Positions 8,037 to 17,086 of a DNA stretch of 64,000 nt are shown here, in pieces; the first letter of the stretch is position 1; each line of letters starts with the position of its first letter. The notes under the pieces are model-generated. The model ran no database searches and was not told the origin of the DNA. It worked only from the letters and a program-made list of their open reading frames with translations. The position numbers and the translations under genes were made by a program. Origin of the DNA: Candidatus Liminaster caballi (GTDB lineage: Bacteria; Bacteroidota; Bacteroidia; Bacteroidales; UBA3663); the NCBI GenBank assembly GCA_018065085.1, contig JAGHUA010000002.1:1-64000 (forward strand). Direction: 5' to 3'.

Positions 8037-8068
8037 CAAATGTAGTCATTATCTGCGAACCGACCAAA
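8037..8068 (-). promoter_or_regulatory. Promoter of the PNGase/Omp28-like operon
   Basis: Minus strand: -33 TTTG (8065-8068), exactly 20 bp, -7 TACATTTG (8037-8044). The predicted start of transcription near 8033 rules out translation from the ATG at 8039. Confidence 0.75.
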
Positions 8069-8158
8069 TTTTTGACCGATAATATGCGTATTAGACTTAA
8101 CAGATAGTGTAAAAATGTGTGAATACGTATGGAAAAGACGATTTTTTTTGACGTAAGA

Positions 8159-8190
8159 TTTGTCAATATTACACATTATTTATATCTTTG
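8159..8190 (+). promoter_or_regulatory. pheT promoter
   Basis: TTTG (8159-8162), 20 bp, TATCTTTG (8183-8190): a perfect Bacteroidetes -33/-7 pair. It is divergent from the PNGase promoter about 90 bp to the left. Confidence 0.8.
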
Positions 8191-8191
8191 C

Positions 8192-8236
8192 GCGTGATTT
8201 GCATAATAAGACGCCCGCAAAGGGCGCGCAAATCGC
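8192..8236 (+). ncRNA. Structured 5' leader of pheT
   Basis: Nested stems: an outer GCG(T)GATTTGC (8192-8202) with GCAAATCGC (8228-8236) and an inner CGCCC (8212-8216) with GGGCG (8222-8226), loop GCAAA. It lies between the promoter and the start codon at 8271. The first few nucleotides of the outer arm may precede the transcription start. No known riboswitch class is recognised. Confidence 0.4.
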
Positions 8237-8270
8237 AGGAAAAAGATAATAATCAATAACACGAAAAGAT

Positions 8271-10862
8271 ATGAACATTTCTTACAAGTGGCTGAAAGAC
8301 TATCTGAAGTTCGACCTCTCGCCAGAGCAGACTTCAGCAGCCCTGACATCGATCGGCCTTGAGACAGAAGGCGTCGAAGAGATTGAGACCATCAAGGGCG
8401 GATTGAAAGGCCTTGTGGTGGGACATGTGCTGACATGTGAGGCACATCCGGACAGCGACCACATGCACATCACAACCGTTGACCTCGGTGATGCAGAGTG
8501 GGTAAAGACTGCATACGGAACAAACTGTGAGATTAACGCCGACGGACACGTCGTTGCCCAGATCGTTTGTGGCGCTCCTAATGTGGCTGCCGGCCAGAAG
8601 GTGATCGTGGCAACTCTCGGTACTGTGCTCTATGACGGCGACCAGAGTTTCACAATCAAGAAGGCAAAGCTCCGCGGTGTGCCATCGAACGGCATGATCT
8701 GTGCGGAGGACGAAATCGGCGTCGGCACTGACCACGCTGGTATCATGGTTCTGCCAGAGGATACGAAGGTCGGAACATTGGCTTCGGAATATTTCCATGT
8801 GGAGAGCGATTATGTCATCGCCGTTGACATCACTCCAAACCGCATCGACGCAGCCAGTCACTATGGCGTGGCTCGCGACCTCAATGCATATCTCGGTGCA
8901 CACGATATGGATCATGAGCTCATCAAGCCAAGCGTGGATGAGTTCGAGAAGGTGCTGGCTGACGACAAGCTGAAGGCAACATCACTCAAGCCTGTGACCA
9001 TCAGCGTTGAGACAGCCGAGGCTTGTCCACGTTACTCTGGCCTCACCATCGAGGGCGTGGAGGTGAAAGAATCACCTGAATGGCTCAAGACCCGACTGCA
9101 GGCCATCGGCTTGCGTCCGATTAACAATATCGTTGATATCACCAACTTCATCCTGCACGAGACCTGCGTGCCAATGCATACATTTGATGCCGACAAGATC
9201 AAGGGTGGCAAGATTGTGGTGCGTACATGCAAGGAAGGCACCAAGTTCGTGACACTCGACGGCAATGAGCATAAACTGACAGAGCGCGACCTGATGATCT
9301 GCAACGCTGAGGATCCGATGTGCATCGCAGGTGTGTTCGGCGGCCTTGAAAGCGGCACGACCGATCAGACCAAGAACGTATTCCTCGAATGTGCATGCTT
9401 CAACCCAACATGGGTGCGTAAGACAGCCCGTCGCCAGCAGCTTTCGACCGACGCATCGTTCCGCTATGAGCGCGGTGTGGATATCAACGCTGTGCCATAC
9501 GCTCTCCGTCGTGCTGCATTGCTCGTCAAGGAACTTGCAGGCGGTACAATCGTAGGCGATATCCAGGAATGCTACCCTGTGAAGGCTCAGCCGGCTGTGG
9601 TTGATTTGACCTACAAGCGTGTGAACGGTCTTAGCGGTATCGAGATTCCAGTCGAGAAGGTTAAGCAGATCCTTGGCCTTTTGGAGATGGAGATTCTTGA
9701 GGAGAATGCTGAGGGCGTGAAGATCCAGATTCCTAACTATCGTGTGGACGTAACCCGCGACTGTGACGTGATTGAGGATATCCTCCGTATCTATGGCTAT
9801 GACCGTGTGGAACTGCCTCAGAGCGTTCGTACATGTGCCGTCCAGAAGACTCAGACCGATGTCAACAATGCCCTGCAGCGTCTTATCTCAGAGCAGTTGA
9901 CTGGTGCTGGCTATAGCGAGATTCTCTGCAACTCGCTGACATCGGAGTCGTTCTACACCAACCTTGAGACTTATCCGGCCAAGAACCTCGTGCATCTGAT
10001 GAATCCTCTGTCGAGCGACCTGAACGTGATGCGTCAGACTTTGCTCTTCGGCGGTCTGCAGTCAATCATCCGCAACATCAACTTCAAGAACGCCAACTGC
10101 CGTTTCTATGAGTTCGGCAACTGCCAGTTCTATAACGCCGAGAAGCAGGAGGCTGTGAACCAGCTCGTGGCTACAGGCGAGAAGACAGCACTTGAGGTGC
10201 AGCAGGAAGGCAAGGGCATCGCCGGCTACAGCGAGGAGAGCCATCTGGCCCTCTGGCTTACCGGCAACCGTGTGAATGGCTCATGGGAACATGTTGACCA
10301 GAAGTCGTCTGTATTCGAACTGAAGGCCGCCGTGATCAACGTGCTGCGCCGTCTCGGACTTGGCGACAACCTGAAGCAGCGTCAGTTCAACAGCGACATC
10401 TTTGCCGTCGGCCTTGAGATCGCCACTGCCAACGGAAAGGTATTGGCCACATTGGGCATAGTATCGAACAAGGTGCTCAAGCAGTTCGACATCGAGCAGG
10501 AGGTTTACTATGCCGATATGAACTGGAAGACTCTGATGAAGGAGGCTTCGAAGGTGAAGGTCCAGCAGGAGGAGATCTCGAAGTTCCCACCTGTGAAACG
10601 CGACCTGGCATTGCTCGTCGATAAGAGCATCCGCTTTGCCGACATCGAGAAGGTGGCATACGAGACCGACCGCAAGCTGCTCAAGAGCGTCACCCTGTTT
10701 GACGTCTATGAGGGCAAGAACCTGCCAGATGGCAAGAAGTCGTATGCTATCAGCCTCATCATCCAGGACACAGAGAAGACCCTCGTGGACAAGCAGATCG
10801 ACGGCCTGATGATGAAGTTTATCAAGAACTTCGAAACCAAGCTCTCGGCTCAGCTGAGATAA
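8271..10862 (+). CDS. pheT: Phenylalanine-tRNA ligase beta subunit
   Basis: 863 residues, slightly longer than usual (about 800-820). The start MNISYKWLKDYL is typical. Domains in order: tRNA-binding OB fold (about 40-150, with GAPN and GVPSNGMICAEDEIG), B3/B4 editing domain (about 210-400, with PRYSGLTIEG and NNIVDITNFILHE), B5 domain (about 410-490), the catalytic-core-like domain (about 500-730) and the C-terminal ferredoxin-like anticodon-binding domain (about 770-863, FPPVKRDLALLVD). With PheS, encoded elsewhere, it charges tRNA-Phe. Strong promoter and structured leader upstream; yebC follows after 136 nt. Confidence 0.97.
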   Translation: MNISYKWLKDYLKFDLSPEQTSAALTSIGLETEGVEEIETIKGGLKGLVVGHVLTCEAHPDSDHMHITTVDLGDAEWVKTAYGTNCEINADGHVVAQIVCGAPNVAAGQKVIVATLGTVLYDGDQSFTIKKAKLRGVPSNGMICAEDEIGVGTDHAGIMVLPEDTKVGTLASEYFHVESDYVIAVDITPNRIDAASHYGVARDLNAYLGAHDMDHELIKPSVDEFEKVLADDKLKATSLKPVTISVETAEACPRYSGLTIEGVEVKESPEWLKTRLQAIGLRPINNIVDITNFILHETCVPMHTFDADKIKGGKIVVRTCKEGTKFVTLDGNEHKLTERDLMICNAEDPMCIAGVFGGLESGTTDQTKNVFLECACFNPTWVRKTARRQQLSTDASFRYERGVDINAVPYALRRAALLVKELAGGTIVGDIQECYPVKAQPAVVDLTYKRVNGLSGIEIPVEKVKQILGLLEMEILEENAEGVKIQIPNYRVDVTRDCDVIEDILRIYGYDRVELPQSVRTCAVQKTQTDVNNALQRLISEQLTGAGYSEILCNSLTSESFYTNLETYPAKNLVHLMNPLSSDLNVMRQTLLFGGLQSIIRNINFKNANCRFYEFGNCQFYNAEKQEAVNQLVATGEKTALEVQQEGKGIAGYSEESHLALWLTGNRVNGSWEHVDQKSSVFELKAAVINVLRRLGLGDNLKQRQFNSDIFAVGLEIATANGKVLATLGIVSNKVLKQFDIEQEVYYADMNWKTLMKEASKVKVQQEEISKFPPVKRDLALLVDKSIRFADIEKVAYETDRKLLKSVTLFDVYEGKNLPDGKKSYAISLIIQDTEKTLVDKQIDGLMMKFIKNFETKLSAQLR

Positions 10863-10884
10863 TGACCGAACCCCAAAGCCTCGA

Positions 10885-10921
10885 AACCTCTTAATTTCGA
10901 CGAGTCGAAATTCAAAAGGTT
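10885..10921. terminator. Hairpin between pheT and yebC
   Basis: AATTTCGA (10893-10900) pairs with TCGAAATT (10905-10912), and the stem extends imperfectly outward (AACCTCTT with AAAAGGTT). No U-tract follows, so this is either a weak terminator or an mRNA-stabilising hairpin. Confidence 0.4.
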
Positions 10922-10998
10922 AAAAGGTTAAAGGGGCCAATAATCAAAAAACGAAAAAATTAAAAAAATAAAATAAATCCTAAAAACATCTTTCAATC

Positions 10999-11727
10999 AT
11001 GGGAAGAGCATTTGAATATCGTAAGGCGCGTATCATGGCGCGTAACAGCAAGAACAGTAAGGCGTTCTCAAAGTTCAGTAAGGAAATCACAATGTGCGTA
11101 AAGGCAAGCGGTGGCGATCCGGATACCAACAGCCGTCTGCGTACACTCATCACATCGGCCAAGTCGGCTGGTATGCCTAAGGATACTATTGACCGTGCCA
11201 TCAAGAAGGCCACAGATAAGGATACAAGCGATTACAAGGAGTTGACATACGAAGGATACGGCCCATTCGGTATCGCTATCTTTGTTGAGGCTGCTACCGA
11301 TAACAACACACGTACCGTTGCCAACGTACGTTCATACTTCACCAAGTACGGCGGTACTCTCGGCACAACAGGTTCGCTCTCATTCCTCTTCACCCGCAAG
11401 ACCGTCTTCACCGTTAAGGCTAAGGATGGCGTCGATATGGAGGAACTCGAACTTGAGTTGATCGACTTCGGTGTTGATGAGCTCTACCTCGACGAGGAGG
11501 AGAACACAATCACAGTCTATGGCGAGCCTGACTACTACGCTCAGCTCCAGAGCTACTTTGAGGAAAACGGCTACGAGCTCGTAAGCGCAGAGTTCGTTCG
11601 TATCCCTAACGACACCAAGGAGGTTACCGAGGAACAGCGCGTGACTCTCGACAAGCTCCTCGATAAGTTTGATGAGGATGAGGACGTAACAGCCGTTTAT
11701 CACAACATCAAGGAGACTGAAGAATAA
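10999..11727 (+). CDS. yebC: YebC/PmpR-family protein
   Basis: 242 residues, the normal length. MGRAFEYRKARIMAR is the Bacteroidetes version of the family start, followed by SRLRTLITSAKSAGMP, the YEGYGPFG block (about 84-91) and NVRSYFTKYGGTLG. Members have been described as DNA-binding regulators and, for some, as translation factors that relieve ribosome stalling; which applies here cannot be told. It is 28 nt upstream of the methylmalonyl-CoA decarboxylase alpha gene. Confidence 0.93.
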   Translation: MGRAFEYRKARIMARNSKNSKAFSKFSKEITMCVKASGGDPDTNSRLRTLITSAKSAGMPKDTIDRAIKKATDKDTSDYKELTYEGYGPFGIAIFVEAATDNNTRTVANVRSYFTKYGGTLGTTGSLSFLFTRKTVFTVKAKDGVDMEELELELIDFGVDELYLDEEENTITVYGEPDYYAQLQSYFEENGYELVSAEFVRIPNDTKEVTEEQRVTLDKLLDKFDEDEDVTAVYHNIKETEE

Positions 11728-11755
11728 CTTTTGCTAATTAAAACAAATCAGAAAA

Positions 11756-13318
11756 ATGTCTGTACAGTTAGAAAAAATACAAGAGCTGATCAAGAACCGT
11801 GAGACTGCACGCTTGGGCGGCGGTCAGAAGCGCATCGATGCTCAGCACGAGAAAGGCAAGATGACTGCCCGCGAGCGCATCGAGGCATTGGTTGACCCAG
11901 GTTCGTTCGAGGAGACCGATATGTTCCTCATTCACCGTTGCACAAACTTCGGTACTGACAAGAACCATCCTTTCGGTGACGGTATCGTGACCGGTTCGGC
12001 TACAATCGGCGGTCGTCTTGTGTTCCTCTTTGCTCAGGACTTCACGGTTTCGGGCGGTTCGTTGAGCGTCACCATGGCCGAGAAGATCTGCAAGATCATG
12101 GATATGGCAATGCGTGTCGGTGCTCCTGTCATCGGTCTTAACGACTCAGGCGGTGCTCGTATTCAGGAAGGTATTGCCTCTATGGCAGGCTTCGGCGAGA
12201 TCTTCGAGCGCAACATCCTTGCTTCGGGCGTAATCCCACAGATCTCATGCATCATGGGTCCATGTGCCGGCGGTTCGGTTTATTCGCCAGCCCTCACCGA
12301 CTTCGTGATGATGGTCAAGAACACTTCATACATGTTCCTCACAGGTCCAAAGGTTGTGAAGGAGGTATTGGGCGAGGTCGTTGACCAGGAGAGCCTTGGC
12401 GGTGCAACCGTACACTCAAGCAAGAGCGGTGTGGCTCATTTCGCTGCCGAGAACGAGGAGGAGGCTATCCAGATGATCCGTCAGCTGCTCAGCTTCCTGC
12501 CACAGAACAATATGGAGGAGGCTCCACGTGTGGAGTGCACTGACCCAATCGACCGTAAGGAGGATTCGCTCAACGAGATCATCCCTGAAAGCGCCAACCA
12601 GCCATACGATATGTACGAGGCCATTGCTGCCATCGTTGATAACGGCGAACTCTTCGAGGTTCATGCCAACTGGGCAAAGAACATCATCGTAGGTTTCGCA
12701 CGCATGAACGGTCAGAGCGTCGGCGTTGTTGCCAACCAGCCTAAGGTAATGGCCGGCTGTCTCGACTCGAACGCTTCGCGCAAGGCTGCACGCTTCGTTC
12801 GTTTCTGCGATGCATTCAATATTCCATTGGTAACTCTCGTTGACGTTCCAGGCTTCCTCCCAGGTACCGGTCAGGAGTACAATGGCGTTATCGACCATGG
12901 TGCAAAGCTTCTCTATGCCTACGGCGAGAGCACAGTGCCAAAGGTAACTGTCACATTGCGTAAGAGCTACGGTGGCAGCCACATCGTGATGAGCTGTAAG
13001 CAGCTCCGTGGCGATGTCAACTATGCATGGCCATCGGCTGAGATCGCAGTTATGGGTTCAGGCGGTGCTGTCGAGGTGCTCTATGGCAAGGAACTCAAGG
13101 CCGCAGAGACTCCAGAGGCTAAGGCTGCTGTCATCGCTGAGAAGAAGAAGGAATATGAGGATCTCTTCTGCAATCCATACGATGCTGCACACAAGGGTTA
13201 TATCGACGATGTCATCGAGCCACGCAACACACGTTTCCGTGTAATCCGTGCCCTCGAAAAACTTCGCAACAAGCGTGTTGAGAACCCAGCCAAGAAGCAT
13301 GACAACCTGCCTTTGTAA
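11756..13318 (+). CDS. mmdA: Methylmalonyl-CoA decarboxylase alpha (carboxyltransferase) subunit
   Basis: 520 residues, full length. It has the two crotonase-like halves of biotin-dependent carboxyltransferases: the N-half with [20 protein letters not shown] (28-47), GGARIQEG and [16 protein letters not shown], and the C-half with [15 protein letters not shown] and [15 protein letters not shown]. It transfers the carboxyl group of methylmalonyl-CoA to biotin on the carrier encoded two genes downstream, the step that ends the succinate-to-propionate pathway. The membrane beta subunit gene, often adjacent in this group, is not here, so propionyl-CoA carboxylase in the reverse direction is an alternative reading. 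Confidence 0.92.
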   Translation: MSVQLEKIQELIKNRETARLGGGQKRIDAQHEKGKMTARERIEALVDPGSFEETDMFLIHRCTNFGTDKNHPFGDGIVTGSATIGGRLVFLFAQDFTVSGGSLSVTMAEKICKIMDMAMRVGAPVIGLNDSGGARIQEGIASMAGFGEIFERNILASGVIPQISCIMGPCAGGSVYSPALTDFVMMVKNTSYMFLTGPKVVKEVLGEVVDQESLGGATVHSSKSGVAHFAAENEEEAIQMIRQLLSFLPQNNMEEAPRVECTDPIDRKEDSLNEIIPESANQPYDMYEAIAAIVDNGELFEVHANWAKNIIVGFARMNGQSVGVVANQPKVMAGCLDSNASRKAARFVRFCDAFNIPLVTLVDVPGFLPGTGQEYNGVIDHGAKLLYAYGESTVPKVTVTLRKSYGGSHIVMSCKQLRGDVNYAWPSAEIAVMGSGGAVEVLYGKELKAAETPEAKAAVIAEKKKEYEDLFCNPYDAAHKGYIDDVIEPRNTRFRVIRALEKLRNKRVENPAKKHDNLPL

Positions 13319-13351
13319 AAGTCTGTAACAATTAAATAAAAAGTGACTTTT

Positions 13352-13813
13352 ATGAAGAAACTGACAATGATAAGCATGATGTTGCTGACCGTGGCAAGCG
13401 CCATGGCCAGCAACGCCGACAACATGCAGGAGCAGGATCCATTCGGCTGGAAGATGGCAATCCTCTCGATGGGCGTGGTTTTCGTTGCCCTCCTGATCCT
13501 GTTCATCTGCTTCAAGTATGGATATACCGCTGTGGTGGCTCTCTGCCTCCGACTGAAGAAGCTTTTCCATCGCCAGAAGCAGTATGAGGCAATCACCGAG
13601 CAGCGCAGCAAGCGCGAAATCAAGGTGACCGATGCCAATACGGGTGAGACAGTCAATGACGACGAACTGGCTGCTGCCATCGGTGTGGCTCTGTTCCTTC
13701 ATGCCGACGGAATGCACGATGCTGAGAGCGATGTGCTGACACTCATGCCAGGCACATCATCATGGACAGGCGCCGGTCAGAACCAGAAGCGCTATCCTGT
13801 TCGCAAATTCTAA
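13352..13813 (+). CDS. OadG-like small membrane subunit of the decarboxylase
   Basis: 153 residues from the ATG at 13352 (the GTG at 13343 is less likely). A signal-like hydrophobic start (1-20) is followed by a single membrane helix (about 34-58, MAILSMGVVFVALLILFICF) and a cytoplasmic tail with DDELAAAIGVALFLHA, a common OadG-family motif. Such subunits stabilise the decarboxylase and tie the soluble subunits to the membrane. Its place between alpha and the biotin carrier supports the call. Confidence 0.82.
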   Translation: MKKLTMISMMLLTVASAMASNADNMQEQDPFGWKMAILSMGVVFVALLILFICFKYGYTAVVALCLRLKKLFHRQKQYEAITEQRSKREIKVTDANTGETVNDDELAAAIGVALFLHADGMHDAESDVLTLMPGTSSWTGAGQNQKRYPVRKF

Positions 13814-13833
13814 TCACTAAAGTTGAAGAAACA

Positions 13834-14271
13834 ATGAATACATACAAGATGAAAATCAACGGCAACGAGTATGAAGTTGCCGTGAAGGATGTCAACGGAC
13901 AGAATGTCGAGGTTGAGGTGAACGGCAAGGCCTATCAGGTCGAACTGGCCGAGGCTCCAAAGGCTGAGAAGCCAAAGCCTGTCATCGCCCGTCCAGCCGC
14001 TGCTGCTCCGGTGGCCGCTCCTTCGGCTGCTCCAGCAGCTCGTCCAGCCGCCGGTGCTGCCGGCTCTACCAAGTCTCCGCTTCCAGGCACTGTGCTCAGC
14101 GTCAATGTCACCGTCGGTCAGGCCGTCAAGGCTGCTGATGTGGCTGTGGTGCTTGAGGCTATGAAGATGGAGAACAACATCAACTGCGGTAAGGATGGTG
14201 TTGTCAAGGCTGTTTATGTTCAGAAGGGCGATAATGTCCTTGAAGGTGCAGATCTCCTGCTGATTGAATAA
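13834..14271 (+). CDS. mmdC: Biotin carboxyl carrier (gamma) subunit
   Basis: 145 residues from ATG 13834; the longer frame from 13762 overlaps the upstream gene and lacks homology. An N-terminal beta-rich part (KMKINGNEYEVAVKDV) is followed by an Ala/Pro-rich flexible linker (about 48-75) and a biotinyl domain (76-145) with the canonical EAMKMEN, whose lysine is biotinylated. It shuttles carboxyl groups from MmdA. The gene ends 10 nt before the LptF/LptG permease gene, with no beta subunit in between. Confidence 0.92.
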   Translation: MNTYKMKINGNEYEVAVKDVNGQNVEVEVNGKAYQVELAEAPKAEKPKPVIARPAAAAPVAAPSAAPAARPAAGAAGSTKSPLPGTVLSVNVTVGQAVKAADVAVVLEAMKMENNINCGKDGVVKAVYVQKGDNVLEGADLLLIE

Positions 14272-14281
14272 TACCACCATA

Positions 14282-15853
14282 ATGATCAAGCGCATCTACA
14301 CATACATGCTGCAGACTTTCCTGCCGATTTTCTGCATGACGTTTGCGATCTGCCTCTTTATCTTTATGATGCAGTTCCTGTGGCGTTATGTTGACGAGTT
14401 CGTGGGAAAGGGCCTGAGTGTAGGTGTGCTTGCCGAATTGTTTTTCTATGCCGGTTTGACGCTTTGCCCGATGGCGCTGCCTCTGGCCGTGCTTCTGGCA
14501 TCGCTGATGACGTTCGGCAATCTGGGCGACAGCCTTGAACTTCTTGCTATGAAGGCCTCAGGCATATCGCTCCTTAAGATCATGCGTCCGCTCACCATGT
14601 TCATCGTGTGCGTGGCCATCGGCGCGTTCTTCTTCCAGAATGACATATTGCCTATTGCCAACACCAAGATGTACAGCCTGCTGATCGGCATCAAGAACAA
14701 GTCTCCGGAGATGGAAATTCCTGAGGGCGTGTTCTATAAGATGGAGGTCAACTCGGGCGACACATATAACATCTATGTGAGGGACAAGGATCCAAAATCG
14801 GGTCTGCTTCGCGACGTGACCATCTATATCTTCAGCGGATCGAACATCGAGGACGCAACCGTCACCGTTGCCGATTCTGCCCGTCTGCAGAGCACTGCCG
14901 AGGGCAAGCACATGAAGCTGACGCTGTGGAGTGGCGAACAGGTCGGCACGTTCAAATCAAACAGTAAGCAGAGATCGACCAACGAGAAGCATCCGCAATA
15001 CCGTCGTGAGAGCTTCGTCGAGAAGGAGGTGTTCATTCCATATAGCAATGACCTCGAACGACAGGACGAGACACTCATTTCATCGCGTCACGTGGGCAAG
15101 GATCTGAAAGCTTTGACGGCATCGGTCGATTCGCTCGACGGCCGTATCGACTCAATCAACCAGGTGTATAGCCATCAGCTGGTTGAACGTACATATTTTA
15201 ATAATGTACGCGAAGAGAAGCGTCGCGACACGCTTTTCTTCACCAATTTGGCTGTGACCAGAAAGGCTCCGGTCGATCTGGACTCAATCTATGCCTCACT
15301 CAAGCCTGCACAGATGGTGAAGGTGACCGAGGAGGCTAAGAAACGCAGCGAAGCCGTGATACGCAGTTTCGATGCCCGCAAGGAGATGCAGGCTGTCGAA
15401 TACCGCAACCGTTCGTATCATGAGATCGAGATTCACAAGAAGTTCACCCTTTCCATAGCGTGCCTTCTGTTCTTCTTTATCGGAGCTCCGCTGGGCGCCA
15501 TCATCCGCAAGGGCGGTCTTGGCGTACCTGTGATTGTCAGTGTGGTGTTCTTCATCATCTATTATATCATTGACAATACGGGATATAAACTGGCACGCGA
15601 CGGTTCGTGGGTGCCTTGGGCAGGCGTATGGCTTTCGAGCATCGTGCTGGCTCCGATAGGTGTCTTCCTGACGTGGCGAGCCATAAACGATTCGGTGCTT
15701 TTCGACTGGGACGCATACAAGATTTTCTTTGTGCGCTTCAGTAAGCGGATCATCGGATTCCTACAGAAACATGGTATCATCTCCAAGGCATACCATAAGC
15801 AACTGGTGGCAGCTATCCGCCGCCCTTTCTCAAAACAGGACAATAATCAATAA
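14282..15853 (+). CDS. LptF/LptG (YjgP/YjgQ) family permease
   Basis: 523 residues from ATG 14282 (a TTG at 14264 gives six extra residues). Three N-terminal helices (about 8-30, 50-78, 96-118), a long periplasmic domain (about 120-405) and three C-terminal helices (about 410-430, 440-462, 472-490) are the LptF/LptG layout. The motif SLELLAMKASGISLLKIMRP is typical. With LptB and a partner it extracts LPS from the inner membrane. The periplasmic domain is longer than in E. coli LptG (about 360 residues in total), as is common in Bacteroidetes, and contains a charged linker at about 230-290. Confidence 0.9.
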   Translation: MIKRIYTYMLQTFLPIFCMTFAICLFIFMMQFLWRYVDEFVGKGLSVGVLAELFFYAGLTLCPMALPLAVLLASLMTFGNLGDSLELLAMKASGISLLKIMRPLTMFIVCVAIGAFFFQNDILPIANTKMYSLLIGIKNKSPEMEIPEGVFYKMEVNSGDTYNIYVRDKDPKSGLLRDVTIYIFSGSNIEDATVTVADSARLQSTAEGKHMKLTLWSGEQVGTFKSNSKQRSTNEKHPQYRRESFVEKEVFIPYSNDLERQDETLISSRHVGKDLKALTASVDSLDGRIDSINQVYSHQLVERTYFNNVREEKRRDTLFFTNLAVTRKAPVDLDSIYASLKPAQMVKVTEEAKKRSEAVIRSFDARKEMQAVEYRNRSYHEIEIHKKFTLSIACLLFFFIGAPLGAIIRKGGLGVPVIVSVVFFIIYYIIDNTGYKLARDGSWVPWAGVWLSSIVLAPIGVFLTWRAINDSVLFDWDAYKIFFVRFSKRIIGFLQKHGIISKAYHKQLVAAIRRPFSKQDNNQ

Positions 15854-15886
15854 TTAGAATATACACTTTTTTTAGAACAAAACAAA

Positions 15887-17086
15887 ATGGAGCAGTTATC
15901 AGCACGCCTTCTGGCGCTTTCACCTTCTGCAACTCTGGCTATGTCTCAGAAGAGTCAGGAACTCAAGGCTCAGGGTCTTGACATCATCAACCTCTCTGTT
16001 GGTGAGCCCGATTTCAATACTCCTGACCATATCAAGGAGGCTGCAAAGCAGGCCGTCGATAATAATTTTTCTTTCTATACACCGGTTCCTGGCTATATGT
16101 CGCTTCGTCAGGCTATCAGCGATAAGCTGAAGCGTGAGAATGGCGTGGACTTCGCACCTGCACAGATTGTTGTAGGCAACGGCGCAAAGCAGGAGATCTG
16201 CAATGTCATCCTTTCCGTGGTTGACAAGGGCGATGAGGTCATCATCCCGACTCCGGCATGGGTCAGCTATTTTGAGATGGTCAAGCTGGCTGAAGGTGTG
16301 AATGTGCCGTTCCTCTGCGGACAGGATCAGGACTTCAAGATCACAGCCTCACAGCTTGAGAGCCTCATCACACCCAAGACCAAGGTAGTGCTGCTCTGCT
16401 CTCCGTCGAATCCTACAGGCGCAATCTATTCGAAGGATGAGCTTGCTGCTATTGCTCAGGTTCTGGCCAAGCATCCTCGTGTCATTGTCATTGCCGACGA
16501 AATCTATGAGCACATCTCATACTGCGGTCAGCTTACCAGCATCGCCTCGTTCCCTGAGTTGAAGGATCGCGTTGTCATTATCAACGGCGTGTCGAAGGCC
16601 TATGCCATGACCGGCTGGCGTATCGGCTACTGTGCCGCACCTCTTTGGATTGCCAAGGCAGTCACCAAGCTTCAGGGTCAATATACCAGCGGATGTTCGA
16701 GCATCGCCCAGAAGGCTGCCGAGGCCGCTTATAACGGTTCTCAGGAATGTGTTGAGACCATGCGTCAGGCATTTGAGCGCCGTTGTGACCTCATCGTGTC
16801 GATGGTACAGCAGATCCCAGGCTTCCGTCTCGACAAGAAGCCACAGGGAGCTTTCTATGTGTTCCCAGATGTGTCTGCACTCTTCGGCAGGCAGACTCCT
16901 GATGGCAAGACCATTGCCAATGCAGACGAACTAGCAATGTATATTCTTGAGCAGGGCCATGTGGCTGGTGTCACTGGTGCTGCATTTGGTGCTCCAGCCT
17001 GCATCCGCTTCTCCTATGCTACCAGCGAGGATAAGATTACCGAGGCAATGCGCCGCGTGAAAGAATGTGTAGAGAAACTCAAATGA
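15887..17086 (+). CDS. aspC: Aspartate aminotransferase (class I, PLP-dependent)
   Basis: 399 residues, normal for subgroup I-beta/gamma aminotransferases. It has INLSVGEPDFNTP (35-47), SPSNPTGAIY (175-184) and the PLP lysine in NGVSKAYAMTGWRIGY (the K of SKA). It probably interconverts aspartate and oxaloacetate, but substrate choice in this fold is not secure. Its stop codon overlaps the start of the penicillin-binding protein gene (ATGA), so the two are translationally coupled. Confidence 0.9.
   Translation: MEQLSARLLALSPSATLAMSQKSQELKAQGLDIINLSVGEPDFNTPDHIKEAAKQAVDNNFSFYTPVPGYMSLRQAISDKLKRENGVDFAPAQIVVGNGAKQEICNVILSVVDKGDEVIIPTPAWVSYFEMVKLAEGVNVPFLCGQDQDFKITASQLESLITPKTKVVLLCSPSNPTGAIYSKDELAAIAQVLAKHPRVIVIADEIYEHISYCGQLTSIASFPELKDRVVIINGVSKAYAMTGWRIGYCAAPLWIAKAVTKLQGQYTSGCSSIAQKAAEAAYNGSQECVETMRQAFERRCDLIVSMVQQIPGFRLDKKPQGAFYVFPDVSALFGRQTPDGKTIANADELAMYILEQGHVAGVTGAAFGAPACIRFSYATSEDKITEAMRRVKECVEKLK

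Noticed and set aside
8001..8039. Upstream ATG start for the PNGase-like gene
   Set aside because: It lies in the -7 box of the gene's own promoter, and the signal peptide begins at 8000.
14264..15853. OadB/MmdB sodium-pump subunit after the biotin carrier
   Set aside because: The helix layout, long periplasmic domain and SLELLAMKASGIS motif identify it as LptF/LptG.
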